From the NCBI RefSeq assembly GCF_964204645.1, contig NC_134033.1:8712231-8776230 (forward strand): a stretch of DNA of 64,000 nucleotides, in the 5' to 3' direction. Below the pieces are notes generated by a model. It made no database searches, was not told where the DNA came from, and saw nothing but the letters and a program-made list of their open reading frames with translations. Below are positions 23,783 to 34,631 of this stretch, one piece after another. The translations under genes were made by a program, and so were the position numbers. Origin of the DNA: Tubulanus polymorphus. Lineage: Eukaryota; Nemertea; Palaeonemertea; Tubulaniformes; Tubulanidae. The first letter of the stretch is position 1. Each line of letters begins with the position of its first letter.

Positions 23783-24385
23783 GTAATTTGAAATATCTTA
23801 TTTTGAATATTTAGAGTTGAATTATTATTTTTGAGTTATGATATTTTGATTTAAGATGGTGTGATTTATTGCTTCGAGTATAATATTTTCAACAATTACA
23901 TAACGCTTTTTCATTAGGTTCATATTTAGGTGTAACAATTTTATTGCCTAAGTTACATTGAATTCCAACATCTTTGAATGATTTTTCATTTGGAATGTCA
24001 GGGGTAAATCTTTTTTCTTCTACTCTGAAAAACATTACATAGCATTCTCTGAAAGGGCAATAACGTAAGTGTAGAAATAATGTTTTATGTGAATTTTCAT
24101 TATTAAAAGTGATTGTATTTCATCTGTAATTATTAAATGTTGATCTATTTCTTCAGATGTTGTGAATTTTGGAATTATTGTATTGAATAAGATTGTATCT
24201 TTATCATTCGATAACTCTATAGTTAGATAATAATTTTTAAATTTCAATTCAGTAATATTTTTCACTTGAAAACGAAAACGTCCAGTTTTAATCAAATCTT
24301 TAATAGGAATAAAATTTGTAATTGTAAAATATTTTTCTAATTCATTTAAATCGATATCTTTGAATTGTAGTATCTGTTCATTCAT
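23783..24385 (-). pseudogene. Terminal-cassette zinc-finger gene, copy B
   Basis: Near-full-length relative of the copy A gene at 14,934. The N-terminal domain (MNEQILQFKDIDLNELEKYF... to the FTTSEEIDQHLIITDEIQS segment) is open. A frameshift near 24,105 moves the rest (FRVEEKRFTPDIPNEK, then a cysteine/histidine finger) to another frame, with a stop inside the finger near 23,895. The function is not recognised. Similarity to copy A begins at AGTAATTTGAAATATC (23,783), right beside unrelated DNA, so copy B is only the last ~1 kb of an element. Confidence 0.7.
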
Positions 24386-24697
24386 TTATAAGTAATTTTA
24401 TTATTGAAATTAATATTTTCTTCAACCCGTTAATTACTCGTTATCTTTATATTGAAAATAAGAATTTAACACATATAAATATAAATATTCACTGTTTGAA
24501 ATATAAATTATTTCACTCACACTTTACTCATACTTTTTATGTTAAAAATTGATTTTTTATCATTCGAAATCTATATTTGATCTTATTTTTCTAGATTATT
24601 ATGCTAACATTTCACTCTCACTTTTAAAACATGAAATTTATTTTAAAATATATGAAATTCATTAAAATAATGTTCATATATATATGAATATTTTAAG

Positions 24698-24820
24698 AGT
24701 AATAGGGAATATGTTGTTTCAAGTCAAAGGTTGAAGGGTCGGAAAATAAATTCGAGTGTGCGAGAATTTTTTTTTTCGACCTTTCGACCTTTGGCTTGAA
24801 ACAACATATTCCCTATTACT
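24698..24820. repeat. Palindromic terminus of Polinton copy B
   Basis: A 123-bp near-perfect palindrome. The left arm starts AGTAATAGGGAATATGTTGT and the right arm ends with the reverse complement and ATTACT. The arms differ at only a few inner positions, and the loop contains AATTCGAGTGTGCGAGAATT. AG extends the match two bases further on both sides. Confidence 0.85.
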
Positions 24821-27800
24821 CTGGTGTGTTGAGATCGAAAGGTGCAAAATATGTTGATTCTTCTATTGGTATAGAAATGATATCATGAACGATCCGTGTT
24901 TCAGAAGAACAGGTACTTGACCTACTTAATAAACGTTCTGCGGCTACTGACGTTGTATCGCCTAGTTCCCTAAATTATAAGCCTACATCGAATTAAATTT
25001 TTGACTTGTTCCAAACTGGCTTCAAATACTGTGTGGTTTAGTTCGTTCCATAAAAATAGATTTGAAAATATTGTGAATTCGGAAACATGGGATTCGCACT
25101 GAAAATAGTCAGTTATCGAGAGTAAGCATCGAGCATGAGCTAACTGTATATAATAGTCGACGTATAACTGTTACAGAGCCGAGAATTATTGCAGTAGGCG
25201 TGGCCACGCGTTGACAACTTTGCATGAAGATGAAATATTTGGCGTGGATCAATGACAAGTAGATGCAATGATCAAATGAAAGATTTATTAGCATCCAATA
25301 TATTAATAATCTGACGTAAATAATGTCTTAAGTTTATACTGGACGCATACGTAATCATTTTGTAATTTCATACTTTAGTAATTAACCGTGGCCTTTTCGA
25401 AGAAAAATGCCAGAATTTTCGCTTGAGACATACGTACTGTCGACGTAAACCTTACTAAGACAAGTACTGAGCGCTGTAATAGTTCTTTTACACGGAAGAC
25501 GAGTTGACAAATAAATTTAAAGGTAGGGTATGTTAATCAATTCGAATTCATTATTAAAACCCGGAATTAACGAAATCTGGGATACGATGGCAGACTTCAG
25601 AAAACGTGCTAACAGTACGTGAAAAAAGTGAAACATGATCGGGTCCGGCAAATTTTTGGTCCGGCAAAAGCCACCCCTGTCGACCCGGTTCCGCTGGACC
25701 TGCAAATACATCCCAAGAGACCAACAGGCAACCTCTTATGACCTCTCTAGAGAACTGTTACTCATTCAGACTACACCCTCGAACAAGGAACAAGCAACCG
25801 TTACTGGTTCCTGATTCGGTTTTACTTGTTTTTGTCCCCAGTTTGATTTTTTAATGTTTTTTTCGCCTCTACCTTCACTTCAAAACCATTACATCGATTC
25901 GGCGCAATGGTTTTAGAAACGTCACATCGCCTAGTTTTGAATACATAGAAAAAAACCAGCAGACCTCTAGTAACTTCTCCAGACGGCTGTTACTTATTCG
26001 TAACCGTTACTTGTTCCCGATTTGGTGTTACTTGTTACATGGTTCTCGGTTCGCATTTTCAGGGTAGTGTCAATGTCATCACGGAGATTTTGTACGTGAT
26101 CAAGTGCATCAATCATTTAGGTTCTAATGCAACAAGACAAGTGCTCACATAAAACCTACCGCAATTTTGCATAATTACTTCAATGCCTACCCAAAAACCG
26201 CTAACAAAATAAAAAAGGTAACCCCCGATTAACATAAGGGAACATAAGTTCATTGGTAGAGACACAAGGGTAGCCGCAAACACATGTAAATAGATACAAA
26301 GGTATGGCGCCACTTCAAATCAAGCAATTCTGCAACCTTGACAAATGATTGGCTATGCAATGTGTAATTGATAGTGTAGTGTAAAATCCCATTCAAGCAC
26401 TTAGCGTATTTACCTCGAAAGATGATATTCAAAATGATGATGCTAATCACATTCATTACTCGAACCATAGTTTAAATTACGTGTTACAAGTCCCTCCGTC
26501 GTAGAAATTTCATTCCTATTAGCAGTAGTTGCAGAGTTGAGTGAGTCCATGCAGCTACTCGTTACCCTACAAAGCTCTTTAACCCCCAACTCCACAAATC
26601 ATTACGCACGCTCGATCGATGATTTGGGTTTTCTGTCCCGGAGGCAAAACAATTATGTCATTCCGTTTATGATTAGAGTTCTCCGCTTCGTCGCAAAAAC
26701 CCTAGTGTTTTTCCCGCATAAATATTGCCCGTTCAGACAGGATGGGAGATTATCTTGAATAACCGGAGGCGAATTTCCATGTTTATGTACTTCGACCGCC
26801 GATACACAGCTATATCTATACTTCGATTAGCCCCTGTTCCGATACTTGACACCAAATTAAAACAGAAATCAAACTGAATCTAAAGCCACAACCGTGGCAG
26901 CTTTTAAGCAATGATCAAACCAGTAAAGTTATTCAAAAAGTCAGGATGTTACTAAAACAATGCCCTATTAGAACGAAGACCGAATGCATTTTGCGGTACT
27001 AAAACTATGCATGGCTAAAAAGAAAACCGAAGACCTATGCACTCTTTAGAAATAATGGGGGCGCTATCTGTGTAATTCAATCACCTCCAATGAGTGTAGG
27101 CAATTTACCAGAAATAATCAAACGCATATGAAGCGTAAAATGGTCGAGTGCATATGTCTTCGTTTCGTAGTGCTTTGTTTTAGTAACACCCACACAGGCA
27201 AAACTAAAACTGCAGGACTAAAACGAAGACCGAAGACCTATGCACTCATTAGAAACCAATCTCAAACTTGGAAATACAGCTGCAAAGCGGCGGTAACGGG
27301 TTTTCCACAAAGCCATTCAGGATGATGGGAATTGAAGACAATTTGAATACCGATGCATAGAATAAAATGCATTTACTGATTCGAACCTAATATGCAACCT
27401 ATGTGTAAACGTCCAATGTGATTCAGCTTCGAAACCGAACTTACGCAGATGCAATAAATACGAATGTTAATTGATTCGACCTGGCATTTATTTTGGCATT
27501 TAAACATTAAGGTATTATCATCAAGCTTAAAAAATTGATCCGTCTATTAAGAACTCATCTTTACAATCTGCTGAGTCGATAGGTTGAGGAAACTCACAGA
27601 TAAGAACGTAATAGGATTTGGAATAGATTTAAGGAATTAATCTTTTTAGTGAAATATTTGAATTAATGCATATATTGTAGCGTAGATTCAATCAATAGAT
27701 TATGAATTGATTTGGTCTGGGTTTCGGGCCCGATGTTTATTTCGGCTTTTATGGATTTCGAATTCTATACTGATTAACAATTTATACCTGCATCATGTGT

Positions 27801-28656
27801 GTAAATATCACACCTATTCCACTAGTAACGTGTTCCCTAATAAACGGGACAGTCACTCTTAGTTACCGGTATAAGAAAAATAATGTTCATTCGTTATAGA
27901 AATTCATTACCCTTTTGAAAATTCTATAATAATATTTGTTCTGTCCTAATTTTTATTACTATGGACCAATGATATGCTTTGTAAATATGATGTAATAAGA
28001 TATATTTGAATTTGAATTAAATTTGAATATTCTTTTCACTTGTCTTACTTGCACCGATGTGGATACTTCAAAGAACACTAGGGTTATTTTAATATTCTTA
28101 TGCAGGAAATAATAAACCCAATCAATAGGCCCTATTCCCATTGGTATAATTCGTACAGCTGTACCGTACACTTATCAGTCGAGATTGGAGAAATCGGTAT
28201 ACCAAACCTATGTACAGCAAAATGTACTGGCCTGCATAATGATTTCTAGTATACAAGCCGTGACCACATGGCTGTTTTGGATCTAGGTTTGACTATGAAT
28301 GTCAGCGGGTCAGACAAGGCCCGCGCAAAATTTGATCGCATAGCTCAAATCAATTAGCCTTTCTGCGCGTAAATACTTCACCGTATAATTTTGATAACAT
28401 CGAGTGAATAGTATATTATTCACACTGGTCAGTGTCCTCGGCTCCGCGTTATTTAAGCGATGGCGAGCATAAACAACCCTGGTCCTAACCACAGCCCCCA
28501 CTCCCTACCCTCACCACATATAGTAATCCCCAACCACACAAATAATCCCCAACTCCACAAATAATCCCCAACCCCACAAAACCCAAAAAAATCATCATCA
28601 TCACTCCGCAGTAACAGCAATTGGATCACCTCTGAAAGAGACCACAGTCGGGACAC
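24821..28656. other. No gene recognised (host-like DNA)
   Basis: Contains a diverged copy of the dispersed repeat also present at 6905-7265 (here 26,060-26,220), a local duplication of GACCTATGCACTC-type sequence at ~27,030 and ~27,230, and C/A-rich simple sequence near 28,490-28,590. No supported gene. Confidence 0.4.
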
Positions 28657-28860
28657 AGGTAGGGTCCGACACTATGGGGCCTCAATGAGTGAGAGGGGAG
28701 GAGGGATGAGGGGAGGACTGAGGGGATGACGTCACACTGGAAGTGACGTAATACCGGGAGTTACGTCATCCAAGATGGCGACAGGAAGTGACAATATCCA
28801 AGATGGCGGCTGGAAGTGACGTCATCCAAAATGGCGACCGGAAATGACGGTTGAAATAGT
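28657..28860. repeat. Left terminal inverted repeat of the second Polinton family
   Basis: Begins AGGTAGGGTCCGACACTATG and matches, as reverse complement, the block ending at 36,044. It contains four CRE-like words (TGACGTCA, TGACGTAA, TTACGTCA, TGACGTCA), CCAAGATGGCG words resembling YY1 sites, and ETS-like GGAAGTGA words. Confidence 0.8.
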
Positions 28861-29449
28861 GGGAAAATTCAAATTCAAATTTTTGGCGGGAAATTCAATT
28901 TTTCCGTTTAATCCAAACTAAATTATTGGTATGAATAAAATCCCAATTTATTCATTAGATGGTGCCACAATGCGAGATCCTATGCGTGTGTCTGTGTGCG
29001 TGCGCGTGTGTAGAGGGAGGGATACAGGGGGAGTATCATGGGGTTTAAAATCAGTTTAAAATTTGCCCAGCTATCACAGACGGAATCCAGTTATTTTGGG
29101 CAGTTTTGAAGACGCTTCAATGTAATGTCTTGATATTTGGGTTACACATGCATCTACCCTAGACACATCTTCAGCCCAAAAACTGGCCCTGTCAGTATCA
29201 AGATGGCCGACTGGCAGCCATTGTTGTTTGCCAAAATCAGCACTTTTTACACGTTTTTGAACTTTTTGAGGGAAATTTTGAAGACACTTTGATCAATTAC
29301 CTCGATCTTTTGTATATATTTGAATCCCCCAAGGGCCCATAAGCATAACAAAAATTGGGTCGATCGGACTCAAGATGGCCGTCCTATGACATTTTTAGTG
29401 TCCAAAAATGTCGATATATTTTGCCGTCGTCTTATTTTCATTTTGACCG
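28861..29449. other. Non-coding interior of the second Polinton
   Basis: A purine/pyrimidine-skewed stretch with more CAAGATGGCC words (near 29,200 and 29,370) and a TGTGTGCGTGCGCGTGTG simple repeat near 28,990. No coding sequence is recognised. Confidence 0.4.
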
Positions 29450-29755
29450 ATTTTTCCCCACAGTTCGCATCCCCATGGCTTTTTTAATCGTATCTTCTTC
29501 GAGCTGGATACCCGCCTCTCTTTCTAAATAGTCCGAAATGAATTTATCCTTCTGTTTGCGCGACATATCTTAAGCCGGCCAGCCACTAGCTTCGGTTTTA
29601 ACATGTATGTAATCCCCGAATAAACCCGTTTCATTAGTCAACCAAGTCCGAATTTCATATATATCTACTATCTTATAACCAAGTTACACTGCTTTTTCTA
29701 CCTCTTAAGTTACCCAGGTGCCCGTTATCGAACGTTTATCGAACTGCGGCTATCA
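29450..29755 (-). pseudogene. DNA polymerase B fragment, second Polinton family
   Basis: On the minus strand: ERSITGTWVT, a stop, then KIVDIYEIRTWLTNETGLFG, YIHVKTEASGWPA, a stop, KQKDKFISDYLEREAGIQL and a short tail. The same ERSITGTWVT segment occurs in the plus-strand polB at 35,730, so the two fragments come from the same family but lie in opposite directions. Several stops show it is dead. Confidence 0.7.
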
Positions 29756-30237
29756 ATGGTACGCAACTCGTTAAATGCTGATATAGATTTATCTAGGCCA
29801 ATGTATTCTTGATCCATTTTAGTTTGCACCAACGACATGTGTAAAATATCATCATTGTTGCTTCCACGAATTTAATTTTCCTAGTAAATCAACTCGCCTT
29901 TATCATTCCATTCCAAAATTCCTAGATTATCTTCAAAAAATGCACATAGGGATTTGTATGTTCCTAAATCTTAACGGTAACCGATCAATTATTTTCTGTG
30001 TAGTATGTTTGCCCAAGATTTCTTCAATATCGTGTGTCGTTTGGTTAACGTCCTTTTCTGCAGATGATTTATACATTACTTGCTGTAATAACTGATAATA
30101 CTTTAAGTATTTGAGATCGTCGGGTAATTTTTTATCCGCTAGAGGGTTGTAGGTAGCGGGTGTTTCTTTTTCTCGTCGACGCTCTTGACTGGCGAAAAAA
30201 GCTTGTATCGAGGGTAAAATGGAATCGGATGAAATGA
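29756..30237 (-). pseudogene. Virion-type gene of the second Polinton (fragment)
   Basis: Immediately downstream of the 30,238 gene on the minus strand. Readable segments: ILPSIQAFFASQERR, the TPATYNPLADKKLPDDLKYL segment, KYYQLLQQVMYK, a TTHDIEEILGKH segment, then after frame breaks FEDNLGILEWNDKGELIY and GSNNDDILHMSL. This layout follows the small basic protein in many Polintons. The product is an uncharacterised core-type protein. Frameshifts and stops break it, and at its end it runs directly into polB sequence, so DNA has been lost between them. Confidence 0.55.
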
Positions 30238-30576
30238 TTAACTTTTCAACGTTCTACGAGCTGTTGCCTTATCTACTATTCGGTTTGCGGCGTTCGTTAA
30301 AACTGACGTCAGGATAGGCTTCAAAAAAGGTAATGAAATGAATGGTAGAAATCCACCTTTTTGCGAATTTATTCCATGTTTATGTTTAATGGCTATCGAA
30401 TTTTTGGCCAGCATACGAACGTAACGCTTATGTTGTTTTAACACGCGTTTATCTTTGTCGCCATGTTTTATATTCCCGGCTAAACTGTTTTTGGATATCT
30501 CGCATACGCACTTGATTAAGTCTGACGGCGCCGATTCTATCAACTCTTGACGTTGTTTTTTATTACATTTACCCAA
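30238..30576 (-). CDS. Small basic virion-type protein (pX-like) of the second Polinton
   Basis: A 112-residue intact frame. The N-terminus is KKQRQELIESAPSDLIKCVC, then a basic stretch (KRVLKQHKRYVRMLAKNSIA), then KHKHGINSQKGGFLPFISLP and a hydrophobic segment. The lysine-rich helix followed by a QKGGFLPF-type junction and hydrophobic tail is a recurrent small protein of Polintons/adintoviruses, often compared with adenovirus pX/core peptides. The role, virion DNA binding or membrane action, is inferred. It is the only undamaged frame of this element. The base composition is more GC-rich than in the AT-rich family. Confidence 0.65.
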   Translation of the reverse strand: MGKCNKKQRQELIESAPSDLIKCVCEISKNSLAGNIKHGDKDKRVLKQHKRYVRMLAKNSIAIKHKHGINSQKGGFLPFISLPFLKPILTSVLTNAANRIVDKATARRTLKS

Positions 30577-30599
30577 TACGTGTAAATGATGTACATATT

Positions 30600-31170
30600 T
30601 AGATCTTGGGTAGAGAGTCTAGATAATTAAAAATCCATAGCAGCAAAAACAGTACAAATCTCATTTCTAATGAGTAACATATATTTATTATAGCGAACGT
30701 TTTCGGGAGTTACATTATCCCCTCTTCAGGCATAGCGCAAGTGATTAAATTTACATATCATACTGGTATTTATATAGAATAAGACGAAGCTAATTACAAA
30801 CAATTTCAAATTACTGAGTGACAAGATAATCATAATATAAAGATACCTAATTACACACAATCTAAATTACTGAGTGAAGATATTTGACTAGTGGTTAATT
30901 ATCTAAAAACATTGAGGATGAATCCTGAACCGTGTTCGAATAGTTGTTGATTAAGGGAGGGCTGTTGAGTTTTGATAAAAAGTGCTTCTCTTATTTTACA
31001 ATCTAAATCGGAGGAACCTTTATCTAAAATTTTGAAATTCTTTTCGCTAAACGAGACCTGACAGTCACGACAGTTTGATAGATGTTGGCCAATTGCTGAA
31101 GTCTTAAGTTTGTGCACCTTAACTCTTGTTACTAGGTGTCTTTTTGTTTTACCTATATAGGCAGTGTTTA
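30600..31170 (-). mobile_element. Penelope-like element, copy 2 (3' fragment)
   Basis: Nearly identical to copy 1 over the GIY-YIG C-terminal half (30,899-31,117: HKLKTSAIGQHL, C-x2-C, KIREALFIKTQQPSLNQQL) and the whole 3' region (30,634-30,898). It is truncated at about 31,170, in the AYIGKTKRH part of the domain. Because copies 1 and 2 are so alike, this Penelope family was active fairly recently. Confidence 0.85.
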
Positions 31171-31321
31171 TATTGTGATATGATTGTGTATATATACATC
31201 AATAAAAGTAGTTCCAAGTATGGTGGTCGTTCTTGTCATGTGTTTTTGTTATCTGACGCTCTGACAGTCGAATATATTTCAAGTCCTGATATCGGAGGAC
31301 ATCATAACATGGTGGCAGCGG
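31171..31321 (+). repeat. Possible LTR end with primer-binding site
   Basis: A short unique block ends at 31,309 and is followed by TGGTGGCAGCGG (31,310-31,321), which resembles the TGG-initial primer-binding sites found just inside the 5' LTR of retrotransposons. No gag or pol follows, and no second LTR was found. Confidence 0.25.
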
Positions 31322-31479
31322 AAACAATAGACGCCAGAGATCATCCGAAACGCAGTAAGTCATCTTGCCGAGACTTATGTACGCCATAATTGTCGTAGAT
31401 GTAGTTGGTTAAACTGTTAACTTCGAATATCGGATGTCATCGATTGCTGCTTGCTATTTCGCAAAGGGCGGGAAAGTAA

Positions 31480-31625
31480 TGACTTTGACTGTCACACATT
31501 TGGGTATTAAGTTTTTGGACACGTTAAATTTTCTACAAATGAAACTTGTTAAATTACCCGAAACACTAGGTATTTCGGAAGTGGAAAAGGATATTTTCTG
31601 TCTTACTATGTTTTCAGTATATGAT
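31480..31625 (+). pseudogene. polB exonuclease-domain fragment, second Polinton family
   Basis: Translates as GIKFLDTLNFLQMKLVKLPE, then TLGISEVEKDIF. It matches the start of the fragment at 34,600 (MKLAKLPETLGIPELEKGYF) and adds the FLDTLNFL segment upstream of it. Similarity ends by about 31,610. Confidence 0.65.
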
Positions 31626-32339
31626 AATGAAGCAATTCTGAGCGCGTTATACTCATAGGAACACAGTAAAACTATATATTTTCTGTTTCAGGACTACTTA
31701 CTCTATCTAAAAAGATATAATTTTTAAAGATTTTGGTTGTCTGAAGTCAGATGGGGGTCCCCTGAGGGTCACTCAAATAAGGAAAACTCAGGAAAAATAG
31801 AAATCAGGGAGAAACTAACTATAACTCTCCATTTTATCGACGATAGGTCTATTGTTGATCACTGGGAAAAGATTTAGGGTCATCGGATCATTTTGGGGTC
31901 AATTCCTCGGGGTCAACGAAAGGTCAAAAGAGGCCAATTTTTTTGTATTTTCCCATTTCTCAGTCAATATGTCCTCTCTGGCCTCCTCTAATGCTGAGTA
32001 TCCTCTCATGAGCTTAAATAAAGTATTTCTCGAGGTGTCTTTGAATATTAGGGGGTCTTTATTACCCCCCCCCCCCCATTCATTCAAAGTTTCAAGTACA
32101 TTCAAAGTTTGTTCCATGATTGTGGAATAGTATTGATAGTTATTACAACGTAGTAGTTATTGAATAGTTGATCAGTTGTTCTTGTAATCGTTTTCAGTGT
32201 GGTACCGGTTGAAGCATTCGCCGTGGCGCAGACCACGTCGATCACTGCAAGTGCCGCAATAGAACTTTGTTTGTTTGCGCATGCCCCCCAGCAGGGAAGT
32301 CGGAGCAAACTTTGGACGACTTAGGCTTCGGCCATCAGA
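31626..32339. other. No gene recognised
   Basis: Unique sequence with a run of 13 C at about 32,066-32,078 followed by a short repeated word (TTCAAAGTTT near 32,085 and 32,101). No gene is supported. Confidence 0.4.
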
Positions 32340-32996
32340 CGATGAAATTTGCTGTCTAACCTCTCGAGAGGTGGGCCAAGTGACGGGCGGCTGCGTTGCA
32401 CATCGATGGCAACTTCGGGAACCAGCTTCTCGACGAGACTTTCTCTGAAGTGCAATGCTGCTGGTCGTTATTCAATTTCCAGAGGATATACGCATTCGTA
32501 ACGGATGCCTCGAACACCCAGAAGAAAACCTTTTTCCACCATTTGATGGATTTTCGCGCGCTTTCATAGTATTTGTTATACTGGTCATGGAGATCCACGT
32601 CAGACAATCGGCACTTCGTCTCGCTCGTCGCTTTTGCTAAAGGTCGAAATTAACGGATACTAGGTGTTTTTCTTGCCAATTTAGAAGCAACACATTTTCA
32701 TTCCGACGCGCTAAGATTTCGCCACGTTGGTGACGACGAACTGTGATTGCATGGGGCAATCCAACAAGATTGTCCCGGTGTAGTGACAACCATTTTCTTA
32801 TAACTTTTCGGCGAGCTGCAGGCTGATGTACAGCCGACTGCAATAAATATTGTGTCCGCGGCCGAAAAAACGGTCTCGAAATATCCATCACAACCTGCGC
32901 GGTTTTTGACAGTCCAGGTTCGACAACGACGTTGTCATCTCTGCCGACGTATAGGACACCAATAGGACACCGCATATACATAATACAAATTATCAC
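32340..32996 (-). pseudogene. piggyBac-type transposase fragment
   Basis: Minus-strand C-terminal part of a piggyBac-like DDE transposase. The first frame ends NENVLLLNWQEKHLVSVN. After a frame change comes SDVDLHDQYNKYYESARKS, IKWWKKVFFWVFEASVTNAY and ILWKLN. The D-x3-DQ...R-K-WWKK...NAY pattern is the hallmark of this family's C-terminal catalytic region. It is broken by at least one frameshift near 32,640 and lacks the N-terminal half. No TTAA-flanked termini were found. Confidence 0.8.
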
Positions 32997-33806
32997 CGCT
33001 AGTTAGCGTCATTCGTAATTAGTCATTAACTTTCGAATTCAAGTAGTTCAAAACGTAAAGCAAACCTTCAGCACGGCAGAGGACTGGACCGAAGATGATC
33101 TAGAAACGAAATTGGTAGAATTATGGTGTAAGCGACCATCTTCATATAATGTCGTTAGCACGTTGTATTCGTAACAGAATCAGAAAGATCAAAGTCTTAA
33201 AGAAATAGCTTTTCTAATAGAAATAGATTTCCCAATAATTCAAAATAATTCAAATTTATTCTCAAAATGCTTATCACGTGACCATTTGAGCCGTTGCAGT
33301 TGCTAGTCATCGCAACCGACATAAGCAAGGAAGCATGGGAGGATCTCGTATCCCGCTAGTCGGCCTCAGTTGCTGCGAATCGGAGCACAGTCGACATAAG
33401 CTGGGCTGCGATCGCGGTTGCTCTCAGTTGCGTCGGTAGGAGTCGGAAGGCGTCGCGTTGTTGACATAAGCCAGCCATTATCGTCGGCCTGCCGAGGGTC
33501 CAAAATGGAATATTACGGCATTTCTAACATCTGTTGAAAATTTCAAATAAAACTCTGAAAATAATTAGCCGTATCAGTGCATAGAAATAGTAAATCTATC
33601 TACGTTTATTAGTTGTTTACAGCGTTATTTTTATTGCTATTGTAATTTCCTATAATTTCAATTTACGCATCATAAATCCAAAGTATAAAATTGTGAATGA
33701 AGGAAAAGAAAAATAAAAACAAACAGACAAAAAATATGTGCAATAAAAGAAAAAACAAGAAAAGATGAGAGAGAGGTAATACAGTATTTAATATATGCAT
33801 ACAATA
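32997..33806. other. No gene recognised; weak ~70-base periodicity
   Basis: The word GACATAAGC recurs at about 33,320, 33,392 and 33,461 in a locally GC-rich block (33,290-33,490), suggesting a diverged tandem repeat. The rest is AT-rich without coding sequence. Confidence 0.4.
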
Positions 33807-34490
33807 TTCTTTAGGGGTGAACGGAAAGAATGGCCAAGGAAAAAAATGGCCAAGGAAAAAATAGATAGATTACATAGAAAACTAACCATCATTTTATTGA
33901 CATACAAGAAATCAAATGCATTGCTGTTTTGAAATGTCACTTTCTGAGATTATTAGACCTATTCCTAGATTAGTTTACTAGGTAAATTTATGATGAGCAT
34001 CTCACTTCGATGTTATCAGACACTACACCAGTTTGCTATATAAATTACCACACAATTTCAATGCACTTACCTTTGATAAGACAGTCTGTGCCCTAATAGC
34101 TTACTTAGATATTTTGAAATATTAATTTAGTTAATTTATTAAGTTTAAGTTTATCACTATTGAGTTTATCCATTGCCAACTAGCATGATAGTTCTTTATA
34201 TATTCATTATATGTAATGAAATTAAATGTAAGTTCATCAAATTTCTGAACTCATTAAACCGATTTTAATTGTTTTCAGCCCCATGAAAAATAAATGATCT
34301 CATTAAATTGAAAGCTTAATGTTTATTACCATTGTCAGTAGTTCTCATAAATTTTCCTTGGCCTTTATATCGTGGCCATTTTTTCCTTGGCCATTTCTTC
34401 CAAGGCAAATACCTTGACAATTCTTTCCTCGGCCATTTTTTTCCTGGCCATTTTTTCCTTGGCCTTTTTTTCCTTCATTCTTTAGGTGAT
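33807..34490. mobile_element. Possible small inverted-repeat insertion
   Basis: Bounded by direct ATTCTTTAGG words (about 33,808 and 34,478). Near its ends it carries opposed copies of a GGCCAAGGAAAAAA word: two forward copies near 33,830-33,857 and several reverse-complement copies (TTTTTTCCTTGGCC) near 34,360-34,470. It interrupts polB-related sequence. No protein is encoded. Confidence 0.45.
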
Positions 34491-34558
34491 ATTTACAAGC
34501 CCATAATATCGCGATATTTAAGAAGATTGGTTTATTGGGATTAATTAGTAAAGAATTA

Positions 34559-34631
34559 CCTAGTGTTTCAGGTAATTTAGCAAGTTTCATTTTCTACCAA
34601 TGAAACTTGCTAAATTACCTGAAACACTAGG
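34559..34631. repeat. Perfect 33-bp inverted repeat at the polB fragment start
   Basis: 34,559-34,591 is the exact reverse complement of 34,599-34,631, with a 7-base loop TTCTACC. The right arm encodes MKLAKLPETLG of polB, and the left arm is the same coding sequence turned around. Confidence 0.9.

Noticed and set aside
23783-24820. Copy B as a complete small element beginning AGTAAT and ending ATTACT
   Set aside because: The left AGTAATTTG also occurs inside copy A (about 14,413), so it is internal sequence. Flanking six bases (GCAACA / CTCTGG) do not match. A terminal fragment is the simpler reading.
31171-31321. LTR retrotransposon
   Set aside because: Only a primer-binding-site-like word. 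No LTR pair, gag or pol, so kept as a low-confidence note only.
34332-34590. Frames with repeated GHFF and GKNGQ-type words
   Set aside because: Translations of the iterated TTTTTTCCTTGGCC words, low complexity rather than a protein.
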